Shown one piece after another: positions 52,381-60,651 of a stretch of 64,000 nucleotides of DNA. The notes beneath the pieces are model-generated. The model had not been told where the DNA came from and made no database searches. It worked only from the letters and a program-made list of their open reading frames with translations. Each line of letters opens with the position of its first letter. The first letter of the stretch is position 1. The DNA comes from JBAZMA01 sp041649995 (lineage in GTDB: Bacteria > Omnitrophota > Gorgyraeia > Velamenicoccales > Velamenicoccaceae), in assembly GCA_041649995.1 (NCBI GenBank), contig JBAZMA010000003.1, forward strand, positions 132,505-196,504, given 5' to 3'. A program made the translations under genes and the position numbers.

Positions 52381-52552
52381 GATTTTTTTATGACAAGGAG
52401 CGGCCCCGCTTTACCCGCCTTAAACGGATGTATCTTGTTGTTCTCCGCAGAGATACCGGCTTTATGCAAAGGCAGAGGGGATAGGAATGAAACCGGGAAA
52501 AACCCCTTGCCAGGCTCCATTTTATTGAAGATTTTCAAATGAAGGAGGCTTT
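52381..52552 (+). promoter_or_regulatory. Structured leader upstream of thioredoxin
   Basis: The 276-base gap 52277-52552 has no convincing gene. The inferred leader has GGCAGAGGGG (52471-52480) pairing with CCCCTTGCC (52503-52511), with a purine-rich loop GATAGGAATGAAACCGGG. A 50-codon frame from ATG 52389 has no ribosome site. The conserved-looking loop suggests a riboregulator, but I do not recognise one. Confidence 0.35.
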
Positions 52553-52876
52553 ATGGGAGCAGTGCATTTGAGCGATGCCAATTTCAAAAAAGAGGTCCTG
52601 GAATCCAAAGTTCCCTGCCTGGTCGATTTTTGGGCGGAATGGTGCGGGCCTTGCCGGAGAGTGGCTCCTGTCATTGAGGAGATCGCCGAAGAATTTCAGG
52701 GGAAGTGCAAGGTCGCCAAGCTGAATGTGGACGAAGGCGGCAAGACCGCTTCCGATTACGGAGTGATGTCTATCCCGACGTTGATGTTTTTCAAGGATGG
52801 CCAGGTCGTCGAACAGATTGTCGGAGCTGTCGCCAAAGAGGAATTGAAGACCAAAATAGAGGAGCTTCTGGGCTAA
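52553..52876 (+). CDS. trxA: Thioredoxin
   Basis: 107 residues, thioredoxin fold with WAEWCGPCRRVAP (active-site Cys pair) near residue 30 and the cis-proline in IPTLMFF. AAGGAGG is ideal upstream. It reduces protein disulfides. It is two bases before the pta gene, so it shares its transcript; its probable reductase is at 56119. Confidence 0.95.
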   Translation: MGAVHLSDANFKKEVLESKVPCLVDFWAEWCGPCRRVAPVIEEIAEEFQGKCKVAKLNVDEGGKTASDYGVMSIPTLMFFKDGQVVEQIVGAVAKEELKTKIEELLG

Positions 52877-52878
52877 AT

Positions 52879-53832
52879 ATGGACGCCATCGGACTCATCA
52901 GAGAAAAGGCCAGGAAACAGTCAAAGACGATTGTTCTGCCTGAAGGCCATGACGAACGCGTGCGCAAGGCCGCTGCGTTCATTGAGAAGGAAGGGATCGC
53001 CAAGGTGATCCTGCTGGAGAAGGGCAAGCTGGATCCGCGCAAGATCGAGGAATACACGGACTTATATTATCAGCTCAGACAGCATAAGGGCATTTCCCGC
53101 GAGGAATCGCGGGACACGGTTTCTCAGCCCGTTTTTTACGGCGCGATGATGGTACGCCAGGGGCTGGCCGACGGTTTTGTTTCCGGCGCGGATACGACAA
53201 CGCCGGATGTGGCCAAAGCGGCTTTGTATTGCCTGGGTATCGACCGCCGGATCGCGACGATCTGCAGCTGTTTTATCATGGTCATTCCCAATTGCCGTTA
53301 CGGCGAAAACGGCGTTTTGCTTTTCGCGGATTGCGGCATCATTCCCGATCCCACGACCCGCCAGCTCTCGCAGATCGCCATCTCAACCGCCGAACTGGGC
53401 CGCAAGGTCCTCGGGATTACGCCCCGGGTCGCGATGCTGAGTTATTCGACCAAGGGGTCTGCGACGGGCCGTTTTGTGGAAAGGATCCGTGAGGCCACGG
53501 CTATGCTTCATGAGATGGCGCCTGATTTGGCCGTAGACGGAGAGTTGCAGGTGGATGCCGCCATCGTTCCCGAGGTCGCCAGGCATAAGAATCCGGGCAG
53601 CCCGATCCAGGGTGACGCGAATATCCTTTTGTTTCCCAACCTCGAAGCCGGGAATATTTCTTACAAACTGGTCGAGCGCCTGGCCGGCGGTCGCGCCCTG
53701 GGCCCGCTTTTGATGGGCCTGGTTAAGCCCTGCAGCGACCTGTCACGCGGGTGCAGCTGGGAGGATGTGGTGGACTGCGCCGCGGTGACCGCCATCCGCT
53801 GTCAGTCCGAAGTGGAAGGCGAGGGGATATGA
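52879..53832 (+). CDS. pta: Phosphate acetyltransferase
   Basis: 317 residues starting at the ATG two bases after the thioredoxin stop. The short, catalytic-domain-only form. Conserved stretches: VLPEGHDERV, GFVSGADTTTPDVAKAAL, PNLEAGNISYKLVERLAG and the C-terminal GLVKPCSDLSRGCS. It converts acetyl-CoA and phosphate to acetyl phosphate. Its last bases overlap ackA (ATGA at 53829). Confidence 0.94.
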   Translation: MDAIGLIREKARKQSKTIVLPEGHDERVRKAAAFIEKEGIAKVILLEKGKLDPRKIEEYTDLYYQLRQHKGISREESRDTVSQPVFYGAMMVRQGLADGFVSGADTTTPDVAKAALYCLGIDRRIATICSCFIMVIPNCRYGENGVLLFADCGIIPDPTTRQLSQIAISTAELGRKVLGITPRVAMLSYSTKGSATGRFVERIREATAMLHEMAPDLAVDGELQVDAAIVPEVARHKNPGSPIQGDANILLFPNLEAGNISYKLVERLAGGRALGPLLMGLVKPCSDLSRGCSWEDVVDCAAVTAIRCQSEVEGEGI

Positions 53833-54950
53833 AAGGCCGCAAAATCCTCGTCATTAATTCCGGAAGTTCGTCCATTAAATACCGTCTTTTCGACGCGGCG
53901 AAGAATGGAGACCGCGCCGCCCACTTCAGGCTTTTGGCCAAGGGCCTGATTGAGAAGATCGGTCACAAGGATTCAGGCGTCCACGATCACAAACAGGGCA
54001 TCCAGGTTCTCCTGGACACCTTGGTCAACGGTCAGGGCGCCGCCATTAAAGATCTGCGGGAGATCTGGGCCATCGGACACCGCATTGTCCACGGCGGGGA
54101 GGCTTTCAAAAAACCCACGCAGATCACCGCGGAAGTGATGGCCAAGATCCGGGAATGTTTTGAGCTCGCCCCTCTCCACAATCCGGCCAATTACGCCGGA
54201 GTAGAGGCCTGCCAATCGCTCCTGCCGGAAATCCGTCAGGTCGCTGTTTTTGACACGGCGTTCCATCAGACGCTGCCGGAACACGCCTATATTTACGGGC
54301 TTCCGTACGAATATTATGAAAAATACAATCTCAGGAAATTCGGCTTTCACGGCACCAGCCATCAGTATGTGGCCCACGAAGCGGCCAGGCTTCTGAAAAA
54401 ACCGCTTCGGAAACTGAAGATTATCACCTGTCATTTAGGCAACGGCTGCAGCATTGCCGCGGTCAAACACGGCCAATCCGTGGACACCAGCATGGGGTTC
54501 ACGCCTTTGGAGGGGCTGGTGATGGGCACGCGTTGCGGCGACATCGATCCGGCTTCCGTGATCTTTCTGGCGGACAAGGAAAAAGCGAGCCTGGAGGAGA
54601 TCGACCGGGTCCTGAATTATAAAAGCGGGCTGAAAGGTATTTCCGGGTTGAGCAATGATATGCGGGAGATCTGGGAGGCCGCGCAGAAGGGCCACCACAG
54701 GGCGCGCCTGGCGTTCGATATTTTCACCTACCGCATCAAGAAATATATCGGCAGTTATATCGGGGCTATGGGCGGGGTGGATGTGATCGTGTTTACGGCC
54801 GGCATCGGCGAAAATGAGGCGCATGTCCGTAACCGCATCATGAAAGGTTTTTTTGATTTTCTGGACAGGAGGAAGGTGAAGGTGCTGGTGATCCCGACGA
54901 ATGAGGAACTCATGATCGCCAAGCAGACGTATCATCTTTTGAATTCTTAA
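53829..54950 (+). CDS. ackA: Acetate kinase
   Basis: 373 residues of the ASKHA family. VINSGSSSIKYRLF at the N-terminus, HRIVHGGE, HNPANYAGVEAC, and the phosphate-binding stretch CHLGNGCSIAAVKHG. AckA turns acetyl phosphate and ADP into acetate and ATP, completing the Pta-AckA route. It is translationally coupled to pta. The enzyme pair indicates acetate as a main fermentation product. Confidence 0.95.
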   Translation: MKGRKILVINSGSSSIKYRLFDAAKNGDRAAHFRLLAKGLIEKIGHKDSGVHDHKQGIQVLLDTLVNGQGAAIKDLREIWAIGHRIVHGGEAFKKPTQITAEVMAKIRECFELAPLHNPANYAGVEACQSLLPEIRQVAVFDTAFHQTLPEHAYIYGLPYEYYEKYNLRKFGFHGTSHQYVAHEAARLLKKPLRKLKIITCHLGNGCSIAAVKHGQSVDTSMGFTPLEGLVMGTRCGDIDPASVIFLADKEKASLEEIDRVLNYKSGLKGISGLSNDMREIWEAAQKGHHRARLAFDIFTYRIKKYIGSYIGAMGGVDVIVFTAGIGENEAHVRNRIMKGFFDFLDRRKVKVLVIPTNEELMIAKQTYHLLNS

Positions 54951-55039
54951 AGGAAACCGGAAAAGGGAGAAAAATCCTCAAGGGCCCGTAGGAAAACTGG
55001 TTTTCGGCTCTTGGAATTTCCATGAAGGGGGACATCTCA

Positions 55040-55402
55040 ATGTATCGTATGATGTGTAAGTCCAAGATCCACAGGGCGAAGATAACCGCGACACTTCTCT
55101 ATTACGAGGGGAGCATTGCCATTGATACGGACCTTCTGGAGGCGGCCAATATTCTGCCCGGAGAAAAAGTCGAGGTCTTGAATCTCAATAACGGTTCCCG
55201 CATTGAAACATACGCGATCGCCGGAAAGAAAGGTTCGGGCGAGATGTGCCTGAACGGCCCGTCGGCCAGGTCCGGCTGCGAGGGTGATGAGATTATCGTT
55301 TTGACCTACGCCCTGGTCCCGGAAAATGAGGCCAAGGCTTCCAAGATCAATGTTGTCTATGTCGATGCCTCAAACAAAATTAAGGATAAGGTTTTACGGT
55401 GA
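55040..55402 (+). CDS. panD: Aspartate 1-decarboxylase
   Basis: 120 residues from the ATG at 55040. The pyruvoyl precursor motif YYEGSIAID is present, so autocatalytic cleavage at Gly-Ser (Ser25 region) is expected. N-terminal MCKSKIHRAKITATLLY and C-terminal PENEAKASKINVVYVD also fit PanD. It makes beta-alanine for pantothenate and coenzyme A. It overlaps the deformylase gene by 38 bases. Confidence 0.94.
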   Translation: MYRMMCKSKIHRAKITATLLYYEGSIAIDTDLLEAANILPGEKVEVLNLNNGSRIETYAIAGKKGSGEMCLNGPSARSGCEGDEIIVLTYALVPENEAKASKINVVYVDASNKIKDKVLR

Positions 55403-55892
55403 CCCTTCCCTGCGACGCAGGTCCGCCCCTGTCGCCCGCTTAGGCGATCAGGAGCGGCTTGTTTTGGCGCAGATGGAGGAGATCATGCGGCTTTCCGGAG
55501 GCATAGGCCTGGCCGCGCCGCAGGTAGGCCTTAACCGCCAGATGATCATCGTGGACGTAGGGCAGGGGCTTGTCGTCCTGGCCAACCCGCGTATTTTGAA
55601 AAAATGGGGTTCCGCCGTGCTGGAAGAAGGTTGTTTGAGCCTTCCGGGGATCTATGTCCGGGTCAAGCGCGCCAAAAAAATCCGCGTGTGCGGATTCAAT
55701 GAGAAAAATGAAAAGGTCGTCCTGATGGCCGAGGATATTTTTGCCCGCGCCCTGCAGCATGAGATCGACCATTTGCGCGCGAAGCTCATTTTTGACCACG
55801 CGAATTTTTTTGAAAAGCTTAAACTCAAGAAGAAGTTGAAAGCGTTGAAGTTGAATGAAGCGGCCGCCCAAAAAGCCGCGGCGGCTTTCTAA
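55365..55892 (+). CDS. def: Peptide deformylase
   Basis: 175 residues, start probably ATG 55365 (another at 55359), inside the end of panD. Motif 1 GIGLAAPQVG, motif 2 EEGCLSLPG and motif 3 QHEIDHL give the Fe/Zn ligands Cys, His, His and the catalytic Glu. It removes formyl groups from new proteins. A lysine-rich C-terminal tail follows. It is unusual to see it coupled to panD, but it is probably only co-transcription. Confidence 0.92.
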   Translation: MPQTKLRIRFYGDPSLRRRSAPVARLGDQERLVLAQMEEIMRLSGGIGLAAPQVGLNRQMIIVDVGQGLVVLANPRILKKWGSAVLEEGCLSLPGIYVRVKRAKKIRVCGFNEKNEKVVLMAEDIFARALQHEIDHLRAKLIFDHANFFEKLKLKKKLKALKLNEAAAQKAAAAF

Positions 55893-55925
55893 ACCCGCCT
55901 CAACCCGCCATCGTGGAGGTGCATC

Positions 55926-56069
55926 GTGGATTGTCCCAGCAAAGAAAATAACGCCTCAAATTGCTCCTGCGATTATGATCCTTGCCCTAGAAAAGGCAGG
56001 TGCTGTCAGTGCGTGGCTTATCATCGTAAAGACAAACAGCTGCCCGCCTGCTTGCGCGAAATAGAATGA
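55926..56069 (+). CDS. Small cysteine-rich protein, DUF6485-like
   Basis: 47 residues from a GTG with GGAGGTG six bases upstream. Eight cysteines in a compact pattern: MDCPS, NCSCDYDPCPRKGRCCQC, VAYHRKDKQLPACL. It matches the pattern of DUF6485 proteins, small and probably metal-binding, found mostly in anaerobes. Function unknown. Placed between def and the thioredoxin-reductase-like gene. Confidence 0.7.
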   Translation: MDCPSKENNASNCSCDYDPCPRKGRCCQCVAYHRKDKQLPACLREIE

Positions 56070-56118
56070 CGGCAAGAGGGCCTGATTTTCAGGCGAGGGA
56101 AGGAATTAAGGTGATTCC

Positions 56119-57057
56119 ATGATGTATGATGTCGTCATTATCGGCGCGGGTCCCGCGGGCCTTACGGCGGGTCTTTACGCGGGCCGCTCAAAACTAAAGA
56201 CACGGATCCTGGAGAAGCATGAGGCCGGGGGTCAGGTCCTTTTGACGGAGCTCATTGAAAATTATCCGGGCGTGTATCAGATGAATTCCTTCGATTGGGT
56301 GGAGATTTTAAAAAAACAGCTCAAGGACTTGGAGCGCGTGGAAATGCAGGAAGGCGCGGCTGTTGATAAGCTTGAGAAGATCGAGAGGGGGTTTCGGATC
56401 CACGCGCGGCGGCAGGCAAAAGGACCGGCGGAAATCCTGGAAACGCGCAGTGTGATTTTGGCCGTCGGCGCCAAGCCCAGGAAACTGGGGGTGCCGGGGG
56501 AGGAAAGGCTGATCGGCAAGGGTGTTTCTTTTTGCGCGACCTGCGACGGCCCGCTGTTTAAGGACAAGGATGTTGTACTGGTCGGAGGCGGAGAAACGGC
56601 CCTTGAAGAGGCCGTGTATTTGAGCCGTTTTGCCAAGACCGTCACGATCCTCCATCGCCGTTGCGGGTTAAGGGCTTCAGCCTTGATGCAGGAACGCGTG
56701 GCCAAGGAAAGAAAAATCCGGCTGAAACTGGAGTTTGTGCCTGTCGAGGTTTTGGGCAGCGCGCGGGTGGAGGGCTTAAAGATCAGCCATGTGGAAGACC
56801 GGCATATCGAGACGCTGCCTTGTGACGGAATTTTTGTTTTTATCGGTTTTGACCCTGATACGTCTTTTTTAGGGCCGGACCTTGTGGTAGAGAATGGCTA
56901 TATCCTTACCGATGAGCAGATGGCGACTTCTCTGGCAGGGGTTTTCGCGTGCGGAGATTGCCGGAAAAGGCCTTTTAATCAGGTGGTGACCGCCTGTTCG
57001 GAAGGAGCCATCGCCGCGTTTTACGCGTCCCGCTACCTCGAACAGACAAGCCCTTAA
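56119..57057 (+). CDS. Thioredoxin-reductase-like FAD/NAD(P) oxidoreductase
   Basis: 312 residues. FAD site VVIIGAGPAGLTAGLYAG at 4-21, redox-active pair SFCATCDGPLF, second nucleotide site DVVLVGGGETALEEA, and the C-terminal FAD motif GVFACGDCRKRPFNQVVTA. The CxxC pair marks it as a thioredoxin reductase, with the thioredoxin at 52553 as a natural partner. Whether NADPH or a ferredoxin/other donor is used cannot be told. Six bases separate it from the next gene. Confidence 0.9.
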   Translation: MMYDVVIIGAGPAGLTAGLYAGRSKLKTRILEKHEAGGQVLLTELIENYPGVYQMNSFDWVEILKKQLKDLERVEMQEGAAVDKLEKIERGFRIHARRQAKGPAEILETRSVILAVGAKPRKLGVPGEERLIGKGVSFCATCDGPLFKDKDVVLVGGGETALEEAVYLSRFAKTVTILHRRCGLRASALMQERVAKERKIRLKLEFVPVEVLGSARVEGLKISHVEDRHIETLPCDGIFVFIGFDPDTSFLGPDLVVENGYILTDEQMATSLAGVFACGDCRKRPFNQVVTACSEGAIAAFYASRYLEQTSP

Positions 57058-57062
57058 GCCTC

Positions 57063-58007
57063 ATGAAAAAAACGGTCTCTTTCATTTTGAGGATCAGCAT
57101 AACCCTGGGTTTGCTGATCTTTTTATTTGCGCGCACGGATACGCGCCAGCTTTTGACCGTCGTTAAGCAGGCGGACGGACGGTATCTGGCCGCGGCCTTC
57201 TTTCTGTTTTTTTTGCTCAATGTCCTGGTATTTTTGAGATGGCTGATCCTTTTGAGAGGCCGCAGGGTAAAGGTCAATCCTTTGCGCCTGTTTTTGTCCT
57301 ATCTGGTATCGTTGTTCTTCAATTTGATCTTTCCCAGCACGATCGGCGGGGATACGGTCAGGACCCTGGATATCGCCAAACATACCGGGACTCCTTCCAG
57401 CAGTATCCTGGCCACCGTGGTCTTAGACAGGGTCAGCGGATTTTTTGGATTGGTGACCGTGCTGGTTTTTTCCCTTTTTTTCGGGTACAAGGTTTTCAAT
57501 GATCCCAGCATTCTGTGGGCGACAGGGTTGCTTTTGCTGCTGGTTTTGTTATTCAGCGCCGTGATGTTTTCCGGCCGTTGCTTTGGCCTGTGCGTGAAAT
57601 GGCTGCCGTCAGGCTCCCGGGTCCGGGCCTATCTGCAAAAGATCCATCAGGAGACCAAGGCGTACAGGGGCCGGCAGTCCGCGCTTTGGAGCGCGTGGTT
57701 TTTGTCTTGCCTGACACATGTGGGTCTGGCCTTTGTGTATGCCTGGGTGGCGCGCGCCCTGGGGCTGGAGATCCGCCTGGTCTATTTTCTGATCTTTGTG
57801 CCGATGATCAGCGTATTTTCTTCGCTTCCGTTTTCCGTGGGCGGGCTGGGGCTCAGAGACACGGCGTCGGTCTTTGTCTTCGCCAAGATCGGCGTGGCGA
57901 AAGAAAGCGCCTTTGCCATGTCTTTGGCCAATTTCGGATTCATGCTTGTTCTGGGTATCCTGGGGATTTTAAGCTATGTCCTTATTCTATATCGTCGACG
58001 GGTATAA
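57063..58007 (+). CDS. YbhN/LPG-synthetase-type flippase-like membrane protein
   Basis: 314 residues, eight or so membrane helices, no soluble domain. Family motifs: LFFNLIFPSTIGGDTVRTL and the C-terminal SSLPFSVGGLGLRDTAS. It belongs to the lysylphosphatidylglycerol synthase transmembrane (UPF0104) family, seen near lipid and glycan genes, and may move a lipid-linked molecule. The 3' end overlaps the next gene by 32 bases in another frame. Confidence 0.85.
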   Translation: MKKTVSFILRISITLGLLIFLFARTDTRQLLTVVKQADGRYLAAAFFLFFLLNVLVFLRWLILLRGRRVKVNPLRLFLSYLVSLFFNLIFPSTIGGDTVRTLDIAKHTGTPSSSILATVVLDRVSGFFGLVTVLVFSLFFGYKVFNDPSILWATGLLLLLVLLFSAVMFSGRCFGLCVKWLPSGSRVRAYLQKIHQETKAYRGRQSALWSAWFLSCLTHVGLAFVYAWVARALGLEIRLVYFLIFVPMISVFSSLPFSVGGLGLRDTASVFVFAKIGVAKESAFAMSLANFGFMLVLGILGILSYVLILYRRRV

Positions 58008-58470
58008 TGTGATCAAACGGTCGGATCGTTTTGCCGACCTTTCTTTGAGAGAGGCGCGCGCGCGTTTTTTTGTTTTCCTGGAATCCCGCAGGCCCCATGG
58101 TTCTTTGCGCAACCGGCTCATCGTGGTTTTCGACGGTTCGCCGGAGGTGTTCGGTTTCCGGGAGGATACGAGTTTTGAGGTTGTCTTCACTTCCGGGGAA
58201 TCCGCCGACGACAAGATCAAGTCCCTTGTCGAAGGCCTTTCCAGCGACGCCAAACGGGCGGTTGTTGTGACGGATGACAGGGACCTGGCCCGTTCGGTGA
58301 GGCTTAAAGGCGCCCGGATCATGAGCGTGGGGGATTTTTTAGGAAAACCTCAGCGTAAAGAGCGCGCCCGGCGTTCGCAGTCCGCCGCCCCCGATGCCGG
58401 GAACACCTTGAATGTCGTCGAACGCGAACGCATTACCGAGGAGTTCAGGAAGCTATGGTTAGGCCCCTGA
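57976..58470 (+). CDS. YacP-like NYN-domain nuclease
   Basis: 164 residues. PIN/NYN fold with acidic active-site residues: FYIVDGYNVIKRS, VVFDGS, and VVTDDRDLARSVRLKGA. Relatives include Rae1/YacP, an endoribonuclease that cleaves mRNA on ribosomes. The C-terminal ~40 residues are charged and probably flexible. It overlaps both neighbours, so it is part of a compact transcription unit. Confidence 0.88.
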   Translation: MSLFYIVDGYNVIKRSDRFADLSLREARARFFVFLESRRPHGSLRNRLIVVFDGSPEVFGFREDTSFEVVFTSGESADDKIKSLVEGLSSDAKRAVVVTDDRDLARSVRLKGARIMSVGDFLGKPQRKERARRSQSAAPDAGNTLNVVERERITEEFRKLWLGP

Positions 58471-58949
58471 TGGTCAGCGCTTGCCTGGCGGGAGTTTGTT
58501 GCGTGTATGACGGCACGCATAATCTCAGGCCAACTGTCGAGCGTCTTTGTAAGGAAGGGAAAATTTTTTTATTCTGTCCGGAAATCCTGGGCGGCTTAAA
58601 GGTGCCCCATCCGCCTTCTGAAATGCGCGGAGGCGACGGCTTCGACGTCCTGAAAGGCTCGGCCGTTGTTGTTTCACGCGACGGGGAGGATGTGACGAAG
58701 TTTTTTATTAGAGGGGCCCGGCGTTCCCTGGAATTCGCGTGGCGGCATGGCGTGAAGAAAGCGGTCTTGAAAGCCAAAAGCCCTTCTTGCGGCTGCGGGG
58801 AGGTGTTTGACGGAACATTCTCAAAGACCCTGATTGCGGGTTTCGGCGTGACAGCCGCCCTTTTGAAACAGAACGGCATCGAGGTCATCAACGACGTTGA
58901 TTTTCTTAAGAACAAGTCAGAAGTCAGAAGTCGGAAATCTGACGTCTGA
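58455..58949 (+). CDS. DUF523 (TudS-like) protein with a repeat-derived C-terminus
   Basis: 164 residues. Three conserved cysteine sites expected for a [4Fe-4S] cluster: SACLAGVCC at the N-terminus, FCPEILGG, and KSPSCGCGEVFDG. TudS-like DUF523 proteins desulfurate thiouracil using such a cluster. Body ends near residue 153 (VDFLKNK); the last 11 residues and the stop codon come from the adjoining 7-bp repeat array (58914-58969), so the natural C-terminus has been replaced or extended. Confidence 0.82.
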   Translation: MVRPLMVSACLAGVCCVYDGTHNLRPTVERLCKEGKIFLFCPEILGGLKVPHPPSEMRGGDGFDVLKGSAVVVSRDGEDVTKFFIRGARRSLEFAWRHGVKKAVLKAKSPSCGCGEVFDGTFSKTLIAGFGVTAALLKQNGIEVINDVDFLKNKSEVRSRKSDV

Positions 58950-58969
58950 AACCAGAAGACCGAAGGCGG
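58914..58969 (+). repeat. Degenerate 7-bp repeat array, copy 4 (short)
   Basis: Eight words in register (AAGTCAG twice, then AAGTCGG, AAATCTG and similar), 56 bases. It lies at the end of the DUF523 frame and supplies its stop codon. The last words form the purine-rich stretch next to the following gene's ATG at 58972. It uses only the C-type words of the larger copies. Confidence 0.8.
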
Positions 58970-58971
58970 AA

Positions 58972-59748
58972 ATGGCTAAATCGAAAAGCGATTATTGGAT
59001 CAAATTTCTCGGAACGGCAGGCGCCCGCTTTGTCATGATCCGTCAGCTGAGGTCTTCCGGCGGTCTGTGGATCCAGGCGGACGATACGCGTGTTTTGGTT
59101 GACCCCGGGCCGGGAAGCCTTGTCCGATGTTCTTCGTCCAGGCCGAAACTTGACCCCACGACCTTAAACGCCATTATTCTGACGCATCGGCATCTGGACC
59201 ACGCCAACGATATCAATGTCATGATCGAAGCCATGACGGAAGGCGGGTTCAAAAAGCGGGGCGTGGTTTTTGTCCCGCAAGACGCCCTGGATCCGGAAAA
59301 CTACGTCATTTTCAGATACGCCCGGGAATTTCCCGGCAAGATCGAGATCCTGAAACCTCATCAAGCCTATGCGGCCGGAAATTTTTCTTTTGAGACCTCC
59401 GGTGAATTGAAGCATCCCTGCCAGACGTACGGCCTGAAATTCAAGATGAAAGAGACGCGCGTTTCCATCTTGTCGGACACGGAGTATTTTGAGGGCCTGG
59501 CGGAGATGTTCGCCTGCGACCTCCTGATTGTCAATGTCGTTTTTTTTGAGCCAAGGCCGGGGATCCAGCACTTGAACCTGGGCGATATCAAAAAATTGAT
59601 CGCCCGCATGGAACCAAAAAAGACCATTCTGACGCATTTCGGCATGACTATGCTCAAGGCCCATCCACACGAACTCGCCAGGCAGTTGAGCTGGGAGACG
59701 GGGTTGGACGTGGAAGCTGCCCGGGACGGAATGAAATTGGAATTTTAG
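58972..59748 (+). CDS. MBL-fold metallo-hydrolase
   Basis: 258 residues from the ATG at 58972; an upstream frame would translate the repeat and is rejected. Metal motif LTHRHLDHAND (HxHxDH) near residue 67, with further histidines in ELKHPCQTYG and ILTHFG and Asp in LSDTEYF. This is the beta-lactamase fold used in RNA processing, lipid and cofactor hydrolysis. The substrate is unclear. AAGGCGGA from the repeat probably serves as ribosome-binding site. Confidence 0.85.
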   Translation: MAKSKSDYWIKFLGTAGARFVMIRQLRSSGGLWIQADDTRVLVDPGPGSLVRCSSSRPKLDPTTLNAIILTHRHLDHANDINVMIEAMTEGGFKKRGVVFVPQDALDPENYVIFRYAREFPGKIEILKPHQAYAAGNFSFETSGELKHPCQTYGLKFKMKETRVSILSDTEYFEGLAEMFACDLLIVNVVFFEPRPGIQHLNLGDIKKLIARMEPKKTILTHFGMTMLKAHPHELARQLSWETGLDVEAARDGMKLEF

Positions 59749-59781
59749 GGCGTTTTAAAAGAAGGCGAGGGGGGGCTAAAG

Positions 59782-60651
59782 ATGACAGACCTATTCATTG
59801 CCATGAGGCCCAAACAATGGGCCAAGAACCTGATCCTGTTCGCGGGAATTATTTTTTCCGGCTATTTTTTTGATCCTGCCAGGATCCTGGTCGTCCTGAC
59901 TGCCACCGCTGTTTTTTGCGCGGCTTCCAGCGGTTTGTATCTGATTAACGACGTCCTGGACGCAGAGATCGACCGGAGGCATCCTGTGAAGAGACACAGG
60001 CCTGTGGCTTCCGGCCGCCTTAAGTCTTCGGTGGCCCATGGCCTGGGATATGCGCTCGCGCTCTGGGCCGTCTTCGCGGCTTTTCTTCTGAACCGGCCTT
60101 TCGGCCTGGTCCTTTCAGCCTACGTGGCCCTGGAATTCCTTTATTCGGTGAGCCTGAAGAATGTCGTGATCCTGGATATCTTCTGTATTGCCGCCGGCTT
60201 TTTCCTGCGCGTGATCGCCGGGGCCGTCGTCATCGATGTGCCGATTTCCCACTGGCTCCTGATCTGTTCCACGTTTTTATCCCTGTTTCTCGCCCTGGCC
60301 AAGCGCCGCAGTGAAATCGTGCTTCTGGAAACCCAGGCCGCCGACCACAGGCCTGTTTTGGCCCATTACAGCCTTCCTTTCATTGATCAGATGATGACGG
60401 TTGTGACCGCTTCGACGATCTTAAGCTATGTGTTCTACGCTTTTTCGCCTCAGACGGCGGAAAAATTTCATACGAGCAATCTCCAGTATTCGGTGATTTT
60501 CGTTGTTTACGGGATTTTTCGCTATCTCTACCTGGTTTTTCAAAAAAAAGAGGGGGGAGCTCCCGAGCGGGTCCTTTTTTCCGATAAACCCCTTTTGATG
60601 AATATGGTGTTCTACGTCGGCGCTGTCGTCGCGGCCGTTTATTTTTCATGA
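59782..60651 (+). CDS. Decaprenyl-phosphate phosphoribosyltransferase-like (UbiA family)
   Basis: 289 residues, about nine membrane helices. First Asp-rich motif LINDVLDAEIDRRHP and RHRPVASGRLK with AMRPKQWAKNLILF at the front. These match DPPR synthases (Rv3806c type), which attach phosphoribose to polyprenyl phosphate, giving the lipid-linked donor for ribo- or arabinofuranosyl units. GAGGGGGG ahead of the ATG. The next gene, a GT-C enzyme, overlaps by four bases. Confidence 0.87.
   Translation: MTDLFIAMRPKQWAKNLILFAGIIFSGYFFDPARILVVLTATAVFCAASSGLYLINDVLDAEIDRRHPVKRHRPVASGRLKSSVAHGLGYALALWAVFAAFLLNRPFGLVLSAYVALEFLYSVSLKNVVILDIFCIAAGFFLRVIAGAVVIDVPISHWLLICSTFLSLFLALAKRRSEIVLLETQAADHRPVLAHYSLPFIDQMMTVVTASTILSYVFYAFSPQTAEKFHTSNLQYSVIFVVYGIFRYLYLVFQKKEGGAPERVLFSDKPLLMNMVFYVGAVVAAVYFS

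Noticed and set aside
52381..52552. Known riboswitch (TPP, cobalamin, glycine, c-di-GMP, fluoride)
   Set aside because: None of the conserved cores of these classes was found; only an unassigned stem is reported.
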